13,062 bases of DNA from JAWXBG01 sp034439875 (GCA_034439875.1 JAWXBG010000069.1:1-13062), one strand, 5' to 3'. Positions 1 through 6,800 are shown, numbered from the stretch's first letter. Notes: generated by a model not told the origin, from the sequence alone. Numbers and translations: made by a program.

Positions 1-270
1 AGACCGGACGCAGAGGAAGAAGAGACATCCTCTTTCTTTTTGAATTATGAATTGGTCTCTTGAGTTATGAATTTTCACTCAGAGACCGCAGAGACTGGAC
101 GCAGAGATATTCGTCTTCTCTTTGAATTATAAATTATACACCTTGAATTTTGATTTTTTTACACACGGCACGGATCCACAGAGGTGAGCATTGTAAATGT
201 ATTCCCTCCCCATTCAAACTTTATCGAATTCACAATATTCACCACTGAAATAGCTTGTTTCAACTTTCAT
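1..270. repeat. Gene-free region with degenerate short repeats
   Basis: No open frame here looks coding. Positions 1-15 (agaccggacgcagag) recur with one mismatch at 92-106. An AT-rich motif, ttgaattatgaatt, occurs at 40-53, again with one change at 60-73, and in a related form near 120-135 (tttgaattataaatt). Positions 33-53 are an exact inverted match of 10212-10232. Around 160-185 there is a different short stretch (acacacggcacggatccacagagg). I see nothing recognisable from about 190 to 270. The pattern is that of dispersed intergenic repeats, not of a mobile element with a transposase. Confidence 0.6.
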
Positions 271-308
271 AAAATAAAAAGTCCGCCTCAATTGCCAGAG
301 ACGGACTT
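271..308 (-). terminator. Intrinsic terminator of the OmpA/barrel operon
   Basis: Read on the minus strand, AAGTCCGTCT and AGGCGGACTT (308-299 and 288-279) form a 10-bp stem around a 10-nt loop. It is followed at once by a T-rich tract (plus-strand aaaataaa at 271-278). The one imperfect pair is C/A on the plus strand but G-U on the minus strand, so the stem is fully paired only in minus-strand RNA. It lies 18 nt past the stop codon of the barrel gene. Confidence 0.85.
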
Positions 309-326
309 AATAATATATAGCTTTGT

Positions 327-998
327 TTAAAACCTATATCCGAGCGACAAACCGAAACCGGTGTGTTTTACCATAGTCTTATCATCTGTTATTCTCTTGT
401 CCTCTGGGTTTACGTTGAGCATACCGAACTGAGAATTAAGTTGGAGAAAAATCCCGTTTTGCATTTCGTAACCAAATAGAATATTAGCACCTGCATCTAT
501 TGCCCTCGCGTAAGGAACGGCAAATGAATCAGTCGATTCTACTGTATTTTGAAATTCGATATCCGTTTCTTCAGATTCCGATCCCAACTCAGATGTGACC
601 TTCCCCATTACGGCATAACCGATATATGGTCCAAATCCAAGAACCAAAAAACCGTTTCCAAGAGCTGGTTTGTAGACAAGATTGAGAGGTACTTCGATGT
701 ATGAAAAGTTCGACTTCACTGAAAAATCACCAGACTTATCTTCTGCACCTTTCGTAGAAAGCATAACTCCCGGTTGGAAATAGAATTCTGTAGCTACTGG
801 GATAGCAAAATTCACTCCAATATGATAGCCTATGATCATATCATTCTCCAGTTTATCACCTTCAAAATCCTTTCCATTTAGGTTTTGAAAATTCACCCCA
901 CCAAGTATTGCCAATCCTTCTTGACCCTTCGCTTGAATGTTTCCAGACAGATAAAAAACGACCACTAGGATAGGTACTATAAATAAATTCTTTTTCAT
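327..998 (-). CDS. PorT-type outer-membrane beta-barrel protein
   Basis: A 223-residue secreted protein, probably a small outer-membrane beta-barrel. Residues 1-23 form a signal peptide (MKKNLFIVPILVVVF core, likely cleavage after NIQA). The rest alternates hydrophobic and polar residues in short strands rich in glycine and aromatics. It includes SYIEVPLNLVYKP (99-111), resembling the strand seen in the outer-membrane barrel family of Bacteroidota (PorT/OMP_b-brl_2 type), and the protein ends in YRF, a typical C-terminal barrel signature. It starts 22 nt after the stop of the OmpA-like gene and is followed by a good terminator, so the two are probably co-transcribed. The specific role is unknown; structural porin or assembly factor are both possible. 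Confidence 0.8.
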   Translation of the reverse strand: MKKNLFIVPILVVVFYLSGNIQAKGQEGLAILGGVNFQNLNGKDFEGDKLENDMIIGYHIGVNFAIPVATEFYFQPGVMLSTKGAEDKSGDFSVKSNFSYIEVPLNLVYKPALGNGFLVLGFGPYIGYAVMGKVTSELGSESEETDIEFQNTVESTDSFAVPYARAIDAGANILFGYEMQNGIFLQLNSQFGMLNVNPEDKRITDDKTMVKHTGFGLSLGYRF

Positions 999-1020
999 AA
1001 TTGTTTATTTGATTTTGTAA

Positions 1021-1806
1021 TTACTTCGAAGCTTCTTTTTCTGCTTCTGCTTTCATTTTTTCGTTAGCGGTGATTATAAACTCAACCCTTCTATTGGTTG
1101 CACGACCTGCTTCCGTTTCGTTTTCGTACTTAGGAACCCCCTCGCCGAAGCCGATAACTGTTATGCGGTTTGCGTTAATACCCTTGCTTATAAGCGTATT
1201 CGAGACAGCTATAGCTCGCTCCTCCGACAAATTTTGGTTATAACTTTTTGAACCATCGCTATCGGTGTGACCTTGAATTTCGATATCCGTTTCTGGGTAT
1301 TCATTCAATACAGTGACCAATTTTGTCAAGTTTTCTTTAGCGGCATCAGAGAGTATCGACTGATCAAATCCAAATAGAATCTTGTTGCTAAATTCAACTA
1401 CGATACCCTCCCCCACTCTTTCTACTGCTACGCCAGGTACAGACGCTTCAATTTCTTTGGCTTGTTTATCCATTTGATTGCCAATGATCGCTCCAGAAGC
1501 ACCACCAACGGTTGCACCTATGATGGCACCTAAGGCAGTGTTGCCAGAAGCTTTTCCGATTACTGCACCCATTGCTCCACCAGCAGCAGTTCCAATTACA
1601 GCACCTTTTTGGGTTTTATTCATCGACTTACATGAAGAGAAAATCATAGAAATAGCGAAGAAAAGCACAAGACCTGTTTTAAAACTTATCAGAGTTGGAG
1701 CATTGATACGCCGTCTTGGCATACGGATGGAATACTCCCCCTCCGTGGACTTAATCTCATTCTTTTTCACTTTGGTACCCAGCGGTTGTTCCTTTAAATT
1801 TGACAT
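1021..1806 (-). CDS. Glycine-zipper OmpA-family lipoprotein
   Basis: A 261-residue peptidoglycan-binding envelope lipoprotein. A hydrophobic segment (about 38-57) ends in FSSC with Cys59 as the likely lipidated residue. Residues 68-110 are a glycine zipper with G-x3-G spacing (G68, G72, G76, G80, G84 and on to G109). Residues about 130-247 are an OmpA C-terminal domain with GHTD (179-182), LSEERA (193-198) and NRRVEF (238-243), the residues that bind diaminopimelate in this family. A lysine/glutamate-rich tail follows. The start at 1806 has the AT-rich leader usual in this phylum but leaves 28 odd residues before the signal peptide. Met29 (codon at 1720-1722) would give a normal 30-residue lipoprotein signal, MPRRR..., so the start is uncertain. 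The family usually tethers the outer membrane to the cell wall. Confidence 0.88.
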   Translation of the reverse strand: MSNLKEQPLGTKVKKNEIKSTEGEYSIRMPRRRINAPTLISFKTGLVLFFAISMIFSSCKSMNKTQKGAVIGTAAGGAMGAVIGKASGNTALGAIIGATVGGASGAIIGNQMDKQAKEIEASVPGVAVERVGEGIVVEFSNKILFGFDQSILSDAAKENLTKLVTVLNEYPETDIEIQGHTDSDGSKSYNQNLSEERAIAVSNTLISKGINANRITVIGFGEGVPKYENETEAGRATNRRVEFIITANEKMKAEAEKEASK

Positions 1807-1921
1807 ATTTATTAATTTTAAACAGTCCCTATTATTTGGAGAATGTCTTCAACAAATGTCACTTGACAACATTGCGTAGGAGTTACAAAACTTTATGTAA
1901 TGCTTATATAATTCACACTTC

Positions 1922-2102
1922 ATGAAAAATTACAATCATTTGGTGCAAACTATTGAGAACTTTTTTCACGCAAGAAATAGGGAGAATAAAATCAAAGAAT
2001 CAGGATCTAGCCCACCTTCAAATTCTGTCCGATTCGACAATTGAACTAGCGTATAAAATGAGCCAAGCCAAAAATGAACGACGTAAAGCGGGCCTAGCAT
2101 AG
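1922..2102 (+). pseudogene. Small gene apparently broken by one extra A
   Basis: An ATG at 1922 opens a frame reading MKNYNHLVQTIENFFHARNR and on to ENKI. The plausible protein then continues in the +1 frame as KNQDLAHLQILSDSTIELAY and KMSQAKNERRKAGLA, ending at TAG 2100-2102. In the first frame the tail turns into ESGSSPPSNSVRFDN and a stop at 2042-2044. Removing one A from the AAAA run at 1988-1991 joins both parts into a single 59-residue, charged, helix-like protein. I do not recognise it. It could be a real pseudogene, a sequencing error in a homopolymer, or chance. The inference rests only on protein-like composition on both sides of the shift. Confidence 0.4.
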
Positions 2103-2146
2103 TAAACTTTTTTGGGCAATCATGTATCAATTTCCAAAAAGTTTAC
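2102..2146. repeat. Inverted repeat, 13-bp arms
   Basis: GTAAACTTTTTTGG (2102-2115) and CCAAAAAGTTTAC (2134-2146) are inverted copies that differ only by one T in the T-run, separated by 18 nt. The left arm begins on the last base of the TAG that ends the broken small gene. No T-tract follows, so it is not a standard terminator. It could be an operator, a transcript-end hairpin, or the residue of a transposon end. Confidence 0.55.
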
Positions 2147-2294
2147 ATACCTTTCCTTCGCATTTAGCACACGTTCATTCTATTCATCGGATTCTAGACC
2201 TCGGTGTTCAGTGTTAACCGGAAATATATGGAGCAGAACATCCAGAGGCCACGAGCATATTCAATTCATGTTTTACCCTTTAAACCTTAATCCA

Positions 2295-2600
2295 ATGGTC
2301 GAAGTACAGATTAAATTTGTAGAAGAAGGTCTCAAACACCCAATCGATGAACTGAGAAACCACGTTACCAAAGCGCTCTTTGAGGACGACATTCTTGTAA
2401 AAGAAGGAGCAGACCTCAGCATCAAAATCAAATTTACAGTTGACCACGATCAGGACCTTATTCTGATACAATTGCGTGAAACCGAATCCAAGAACAAGCT
2501 GGGTGAAAAGGTGCTTCACTATCTTGAGGATTCTTGGATACAGGACATCGCTGCGGAAGCGCATGCATTGGTGAGTGCTGTTGCGGGCGTCCATCCCTGA
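2295..2600 (+). CDS. Unrecognised 101-residue acidic protein
   Basis: From ATG 2295 the protein is MVEVQIKFVEEG... with an alternating beta-strand start, charged helices, a second strand pair (LSIKIKFTVDHDQDLILIQL), and a C-terminal helix (IAAEAHALVSAVAG). No signal peptide or membrane segment is present, so it is probably cytoplasmic. The frame is open back to 2112, but that upstream part is serine/arginine-rich and not protein-like, and ATG 2268 adds only nine doubtful residues, so I place the start at 2295. It lies 140 nt upstream of the SiaB-like kinase on the same strand and might belong to that system, but nothing in its sequence proves this. I do not recognise a family. Confidence 0.65.
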   Translation: MVEVQIKFVEEGLKHPIDELRNHVTKALFEDDILVKEGADLSIKIKFTVDHDQDLILIQLRETESKNKLGEKVLHYLEDSWIQDIAAEAHALVSAVAGVHP

Positions 2601-2612
2601 GTTGTTCAGGGA
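2594..2612 (+). other. Small hairpin across a stop codon
   Basis: TCCCTGA and TCAGGGA pair as a 7-bp stem with the loop gttgt. The stem contains the TGA stop (2598-2600) of the 101-residue gene. No U-tract follows, so it would be at best a weak terminator or an mRNA 3'-end stabiliser. Confidence 0.3.
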
Positions 2613-2651
2613 ATAAAGACATCAACTCTAGGGACCTCTAGTTCCTGTTGG

Positions 2652-2690
2652 TTTGTAACCAGACTCGGACATTTCGCGTATAAGGTTTCG
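2652..2690 (+). promoter_or_regulatory. Possible promoter of the SiaB-like gene
   Basis: TTTG (2652-2655) is followed 23 nt later by TATAAGGTTTCG (2679-2690), a loose match to the Bacteroidota -33/-7 pattern TTTG...TAnnTTTG. The second element is imperfect. It sits about 50 nt before the start codon at 2741. If it is not used, the kinase gene would be read through from the 101-residue gene. Confidence 0.25.
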
Positions 2691-2740
2691 GGAAACTGCG
2701 TTCTGAATGCCGAACACAGTATAAACCTTTAAGAAAAGAA

Positions 2741-3895
2741 ATGGCTCTACCTTATATCAGGCCTGGGAGAAACCCTCACCAGATGATGGGTTCTCTAGAA
2801 CTCCTGTATTCGCTTTATAAGCGATATGAGGCTTGCCATCCTGTATTCTGTTATAGTGGACCCTTTGCAGAATACCTTACCGGACACATACTCGACATTT
2901 CGGAATATTCGATGAGTGCAGTGCCAACACAACCCTTGATCAATAGAAAAGTATCATTCCTTCTTGTAGAGTGCTTCCAGAACATTGTAAAACATGGTTT
3001 ACCAGAAAACAGAGTTGATTCGGAAACTTCCGAGTCAGGTATCTTCACATTTAGAAACCATGACCATTGTTTCAGCATCAATTCAATAAATTTAGTAGTC
3101 AAAGAAGATATTCCCGCACTATCAAAGTTGGTGGAAAATGTGAATTCGCTCAAAGGTTTAAACTTAAAGGAGCTGTATTTACATCAACTTGAAAACAATG
3201 AGATCAACCTGAAAGGTGGAGCAGGACTTGGATTGATAGAACTCGCCCGGAAATCCGGTAACGACCTTTTGTATGAATTCTCATCAGTAGATGATCGCTT
3301 TGCGCGGTTTCATCAACAAGTTTCTTTGCTGCACAAAAAGAGCAAAGTTACATCGGCCCCTTCGAGCCAAATTGAAGATACCGATTGGCTGCACACCCAA
3401 TTATTGAGTCATGGAATCATCCTTTTCTTTAAGGGTGATTTGTCTCAAAAGTCCATTCTGTCGATTCTGTCGATGGTTGAACAAAATATGGGTGAAGATC
3501 TGAACAACGGACTTTTCACACGAAAAGTAGGTCACATACTGATAGAACTTTTACAGAACATTGCCAAACATACACACGACAGAAGTTCATTTAAGGATGG
3601 GATTTTTATGTTGAGCAATGACAATAACCGTATCAGAATTTTAGCCGGCAATGTTGTAAACGCAGCGTCAAAGAACTTTCTAGAAGACAAGCTCAATTTC
3701 TTGAGTCGAATGAATATTGAAGAGTTAAAAAACTTGCATCTAATGGCAATAAAGGCGAGCCTCAAATTTGAAAATAAATCTAAGAGTGGTTTAGGACTCA
3801 TAGAGGTTGCTATGGCTTGTCAAGGTAGAGTTCAGTTTAATTTTGAAGAACTCGAAGAAGATAGTTACTTCTTTGGACTGGACGTGATCATATAA
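2741..3895 (+). CDS. Tandem SiaB-like (DUF6272) kinase, two domains
   Basis: A 384-residue soluble protein made of two copies of the SiaB-family kinase fold, about 20-198 and 215-384; ordinary members are about half this length. Each copy has an N-box-like motif, VECFQNIVKHG (76-86, with E77 and N81) and IELLQNIAKHT (268-278, with E269 and N273). Each also has a glycine-rich nucleotide-binding motif, GGAGLGLIELARKSG (159-173) and KSGLGLIEVAMACQG (348-362). The second copy lacks the ARK that follows the glycines in the first. The SiaB family phosphorylates the SiaC family, and the SiaC-like gene starts 12 nt downstream, so the substrate is probably its product. ATG 2741 is preceded by an A-rich leader (aagaaaagaa). 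The assignment to DUF6272 is by recalled motifs, not a search. Confidence 0.82.
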   Translation: MALPYIRPGRNPHQMMGSLELLYSLYKRYEACHPVFCYSGPFAEYLTGHILDISEYSMSAVPTQPLINRKVSFLLVECFQNIVKHGLPENRVDSETSESGIFTFRNHDHCFSINSINLVVKEDIPALSKLVENVNSLKGLNLKELYLHQLENNEINLKGGAGLGLIELARKSGNDLLYEFSSVDDRFARFHQQVSLLHKKSKVTSAPSSQIEDTDWLHTQLLSHGIILFFKGDLSQKSILSILSMVEQNMGEDLNNGLFTRKVGHILIELLQNIAKHTHDRSSFKDGIFMLSNDNNRIRILAGNVVNAASKNFLEDKLNFLSRMNIEELKNLHLMAIKASLKFENKSKSGLGLIEVAMACQGRVQFNFEELEEDSYFFGLDVII

Positions 3896-3900
3896 CTTTG
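3872..3900 (+). promoter_or_regulatory. Promoter-like site for the SiaC-like gene
   Basis: TTTG (3872-3875), 17 nt, then TAACTTTG (3893-3900) is an exact fit to TAnnTTTG. It lies inside the 3' end of the SiaB-like gene, whose TAA stop (3893-3895) is part of the -7 element. Only 7 nt separate it from ATG 3908, so a transcript from it would be leaderless or nearly so. It could give extra SiaC-like protein relative to the kinase. Confidence 0.5.
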
Positions 3901-3907
3901 CGCATTC

Positions 3908-4303
3908 ATGCCACTTTTGGATCTTCACATATCTAAGTCTGATGACACCCCTGAAATCATATCTGAAATTGATAAGGGACATTTGCACATTTCCGGAAGA
4001 TCCTTTCCCGAAAACGCTTATCAGTTCTATATTCCCTTGCTCACATGGGTTAAGGAATTTGTAGACGAACACCCTAAAAAACCTTTAGAAATTCAATTCG
4101 AACTAGACTATTTCAATTCCTCATCTGGTCGATTCATACTTGAAATGCTTACCATATTCGAGCAACAGGATCCTCGAAGCCACTATCGTGTTAAATGGCT
4201 GGTAGATGCCCATGATGAACTGATGATTGAAAAAGGTGGTGAGTTCAAAAGTCTCGTAGACCTGCACATCGAAATTGTTTCAAAAGAGGCGGGCACTAGA
4301 TAA
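3908..4303 (+). CDS. SiaC-like (DUF1987) regulatory phosphoprotein
   Basis: A 131-residue protein of the SiaC family, STAS-like partner-switch proteins controlled by phosphorylation. Family features visible are DDTPEI (12-17), an ISGRSFPENAYQFYIPLLTW region (28-47), the FELDYFNSSSGRFILEML stretch (64-81), and the acidic C-terminal part with VKWLVDAHDELM (95-106). In the Pseudomonas SiaC the phosphorylated residue is a threonine in the matching N-T-S-S segment; here it is N70-S71-S72-S73, so a serine would be the acceptor. It follows the SiaB-like kinase by 12 nt and has its own promoter-like site. The phosphatase partner is probably the convergent gene at 4359-6320. The downstream target is unknown; no diguanylate cyclase is present in the window. 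Confidence 0.88.
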   Translation: MPLLDLHISKSDDTPEIISEIDKGHLHISGRSFPENAYQFYIPLLTWVKEFVDEHPKKPLEIQFELDYFNSSSGRFILEMLTIFEQQDPRSHYRVKWLVDAHDELMIEKGGEFKSLVDLHIEIVSKEAGTR

Positions 4304-4319
4304 AGGGAACTCCAAATTC

Positions 4320-4333
4320 TGCAGGATCCTGCA
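4320..4333. repeat. 14-bp perfect palindrome between convergent genes
   Basis: TGCAGGATCCTGCA is fully self-complementary. It lies 16 nt after the SiaC-like stop and 25 nt beyond the phosphatase stop, in the 55-nt gap between the two convergent genes. On the plus strand no T-run follows directly. It might act as a weak two-way terminator or a protein-binding site. Confidence 0.4.
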
Positions 4334-4358
4334 TAGTATTTAACTCTAATAAAAAATC

Positions 4359-6320
4359 CTATAACCGAACTCCAAGAACAAGGATATCGTCGGTTTGAGA
4401 AGTACTACCTCTCCATTGCTCAAAAATGTTGTTGCAAAACTCATGTGAGTTATTCAGTCCAATGTTTGAGCATTCTTTCAGCATTTCTCGGAATTGACCT
4501 TTATTGAATTTCTTCAGATCCAAACCACCAAATTGGTCATGAAAACCATCGGTGAACATAAATAGATAGTCACCTGATTGATAGTTGATGGAAGTAGTTT
4601 CGAAACAAAAACCATTCTTGTACATCTTCCCATAAATCGCTCCACCAACACCTAATGCTGTAGATCGGACTTCATTAAACTCATTTTTATCGTTTAGAAT
4701 TATAATCGAGCTATTCGCTCCGGAAAATTTAATTTCTCCTGTATGTTGATTTACCAGGCACAGACTTAAATCCAATCCATCTTGTGCATTTTCAGGCGCA
4801 CTTTCTTGGTTTAAAGATTCAATAATCTGTTTGTTCACAGCAGTAATAATTTCACCCGGATCGCGCAAGCCCATTTCCCCTACTGCCTTATTTAATTTTT
4901 CGGCTGCAATAAGCGACATAAAGGCTCCAGGTACTCCATGACCTGTGCAATCCACCACCGCCAGATAGATCATGTTGTCTATAACCCTAAACCAATAAAA
5001 ATCTCCAGAGACAATATCCTTTGGTTTGAAAAAGATAAAAGATTCTTTGAATATTTCTTGGAGCCTTCCAGGCGGAATCAAACTTGAATGTTGAATGCGC
5101 TTTGCATAACTGATGGATGAAATAATTTTTTGCCTTTGACTTTTAATCTCTTGATTCTGTCGTGTAAGTAGGCCATTCAATCGCTTTTTCTTTTGAAGAG
5201 TAAAGTAAATCATGAAAATAATGACAGCTAAAGCAATAGTTGACAAGCTAATCACGAACATCCAAAAACTTTTAGATTGAAGCTGTTGCGACTGAAGGGC
5301 TATTTCAGCATCTCTCTTTTCGGTTTCGTATTTAGTATTTAGTTCGCTCATGATATTCATCTTGTTGATCCCGTCGAGACTATCCTTTGTCCTGATCAAC
5401 TCCTTCTGATTGAAATAAGCTTTATCGTACAAACCCATAGCCGAAAGAATATTGACTTTCTCTGCCAAGGCTTCAATTTTAATGTCATTGAAATCATATT
5501 CATCTGCAAGTGTGCTCGCCTTCTGGATGCTTGCGAGTGCCTCGCCTGTTCTGCCCATACTGCGCAGTATTTCGGCCTTAAGAACATGCAACGAACCTTC
5601 ATTGCTGAGGTCGCCCCCTGTAGTTGCTATTTCGAGTGCGGATCTTACTACACTCAGGGCTTCATCCAGTTTTCCATCGTGAAGCAACAATTCTGCTTCG
5701 AGGGTCAAAGGATTAGCCATTTCCTTTGAACCATTTTGATATTCCTTCAACCTTTCTACATAACCACGTGCCAAGTCGAATTCCTTCAATTCTAAATATG
5801 ACATAGCAACATTAAAAAGGTTTCTAGAGGCCTGTACCTCAAGCCCGTGCTCCTCGTTGTATTGTAGCGATTCTAGATATGACGCAATGGCCTTGTGAGG
5901 TTCGCCAATTACACCGTAAATAATTCCAATATTGTTGAGGGCTTTTACAGCTCCTTCCATGTCCCCAAGTTGCGCATAAACGCTGCGCGACTTCTGATAC
6001 AATTCCAGCGCTGATAGATAATGGCCATGATTGTGTTCGACTATTCCTCTGAAATTTGAGAGCTTGGCCAACTTCCCGAGTTCCTCTAATTCTTCAGCCA
6101 ATTCGTAACCCTTAATTGAGTGATATTGAGCCGAATCGGGTAAACAAAAAAGATATTCATCGGCCAAGCCCAAATGAGCATCTAGCCGTTGTTTGTCATT
6201 TTGTGCGTTCCGAAGATCTCGATTAAATTGATCAATAACCGATTGATCCTGACCAATTAACGTCAGGGGACTAAACTTCAAGAGAAGCAGAAAAAGGAAA
6301 GAAATGTGTGTGAATGACAT
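4359..6320 (-). CDS. TPR-transmembrane-SpoIIE/PP2C phosphatase
   Basis: A 653-residue membrane sensor phosphatase. Residues 1-23 are a signal peptide. About 40-320 are TPR helices (for example AVKALNNIGIIYGVIGEPHKA, read within 124-144), probably periplasmic. Residues 351-375 form one transmembrane helix ending in KKKR. A short coiled coil (382-410) leads to YAKRIQHSSLIPP, typical of this class. The SpoIIE domain runs about 427-653 with metal-binding aspartates in SGDFYW (D440), VVDCTGHGVPGAFMS (D457), FTDGFHDQFGG (D591) and TDDILVLGVR (D644/D645). It is the likely SiaA-like partner that dephosphorylates the SiaC-like protein encoded convergently next to it; that pairing is inferred from position and family. 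All main metal ligands are present, so it should be active. Confidence 0.9.
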   Translation of the reverse strand: MSFTHISFLFLLLLKFSPLTLIGQDQSVIDQFNRDLRNAQNDKQRLDAHLGLADEYLFCLPDSAQYHSIKGYELAEELEELGKLAKLSNFRGIVEHNHGHYLSALELYQKSRSVYAQLGDMEGAVKALNNIGIIYGVIGEPHKAIASYLESLQYNEEHGLEVQASRNLFNVAMSYLELKEFDLARGYVERLKEYQNGSKEMANPLTLEAELLLHDGKLDEALSVVRSALEIATTGGDLSNEGSLHVLKAEILRSMGRTGEALASIQKASTLADEYDFNDIKIEALAEKVNILSAMGLYDKAYFNQKELIRTKDSLDGINKMNIMSELNTKYETEKRDAEIALQSQQLQSKSFWMFVISLSTIALAVIIFMIYFTLQKKKRLNGLLTRQNQEIKSQRQKIISSISYAKRIQHSSLIPPGRLQEIFKESFIFFKPKDIVSGDFYWFRVIDNMIYLAVVDCTGHGVPGAFMSLIAAEKLNKAVGEMGLRDPGEIITAVNKQIIESLNQESAPENAQDGLDLSLCLVNQHTGEIKFSGANSSIIILNDKNEFNEVRSTALGVGGAIYGKMYKNGFCFETTSINYQSGDYLFMFTDGFHDQFGGLDLKKFNKGQFREMLKECSNIGLNNSHEFCNNIFEQWRGSTSQTDDILVLGVRL

Positions 6321-6398
6321 TTATAATTTTCAGTAAACCCTTAGTCTTACGCATATTCAGATAAAATAGTTCCAATCGAACTGTTTTTTCGAGAATTG

Positions 6399-6428
6399 TT
6401 GACAGTTGTCGAAAGATGACTATATTTG
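6399..6428 (+). promoter_or_regulatory. Promoter of rpsT
   Basis: TTG (6399-6401), 19 nt, then TATATTTG (6421-6428) matches the Bacteroidota sigma-70 pattern exactly. It lies 26 nt upstream of the rpsT start, in the divergent gap between the phosphatase and rpsT. Confidence 0.75.
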
Positions 6429-6454
6429 CAACCCAATTTTTTGAGATAAAAGCA

Positions 6455-6709
6455 ATGGCAAACCACAAGAGTTCAATCAAGAGAATTCGCTCTAACGATG
6501 TTAAGCGTGATCGCAATAAGTACTACCACAAGACGATGCGTAACGCGTTGCGCAAACTGCGTTCTAGCAATAGCAAGGCTGAAGTTGAAAAGATAGCCCC
6601 GTCTGTGATATCCTTGCTTGACAAACTTGGGAAAAATTCGGTAATTCACAAGAATAAAGTAGGTAATCTGAAAAGCAGTATTGCTCGAAGGATCAGCCAT
6701 CTTTCTTAA
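6455..6709 (+). CDS. rpsT: 30S ribosomal protein S20
   Basis: An 84-residue basic protein that binds 16S rRNA in the small subunit. It begins MANHKSSIKRIRSNDVKRDR and ends KSSIARRISHLS, both typical of bS20, with a helical, lysine/arginine-rich body and the usual length. An ATG at 6416 is in frame, but it lies upstream of the -7 element at 6421-6428 and would not be in the transcript, so the start is 6455. The gene has its own promoter and is closed by a terminator, so it is a single-gene unit, as rpsT often is. Confidence 0.97.
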   Translation: MANHKSSIKRIRSNDVKRDRNKYYHKTMRNALRKLRSSNSKAEVEKIAPSVISLLDKLGKNSVIHKNKVGNLKSSIARRISHLS

Positions 6710-6731
6710 TAAGAAATAGTCCTATGGACCG

Positions 6732-6761
6732 AAACCTTCCAGAATAGGAAGGTTTTTTTTT
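6732..6761 (+). terminator. Intrinsic terminator of rpsT
   Basis: AAACCTTCC (6732-6740) pairs with GGAAGGTTT (6747-6755) across the 6-nt loop agaata. A nine-T run (6753-6761) closes it. It lies 22 nt after the rpsT stop. Confidence 0.92.
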
Positions 6762-6774
6762 GCCCGACTTTTTG

Positions 6775-6782
6775 TAGTTTCG
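6775..6782 (+). promoter_or_regulatory. Possible -7 element of the radC operon
   Basis: TAGTTTCG has one mismatch to TAnnTTTG and lies 18 nt before the radC ATG, just past the rpsT terminator, where a promoter is expected. No TTG is found at the usual upstream distance, so the call is weak. Confidence 0.28.
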
Positions 6783-6800
6783 TGGTCTAAACTGAAAATA

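Noticed and set aside
1478..1879. Plus-strand open frame of 133 codons rich in Pro and Ala
   Set aside because: It lies antisense to the glycine zipper of the OmpA-family gene; its A/P repeats are the mirror of Gly codons. The minus-strand protein has clear domain motifs.
1970..2060. Possible tRNA because of a GATTCGA-like stretch
   Set aside because: No acceptor stem or anticodon arm could be paired on either strand.
2112..2294. Upstream extension of the 101-residue gene
   Set aside because: Ser/Arg-rich sequence without protein-like pattern, and it begins inside the inverted repeat at 2102-2146.
6416..6454. Upstream in-frame ATG of rpsT
   Set aside because: It lies before and within the -7 element of the promoter, so it would not be transcribed; S20 proteins begin at MANHKS.
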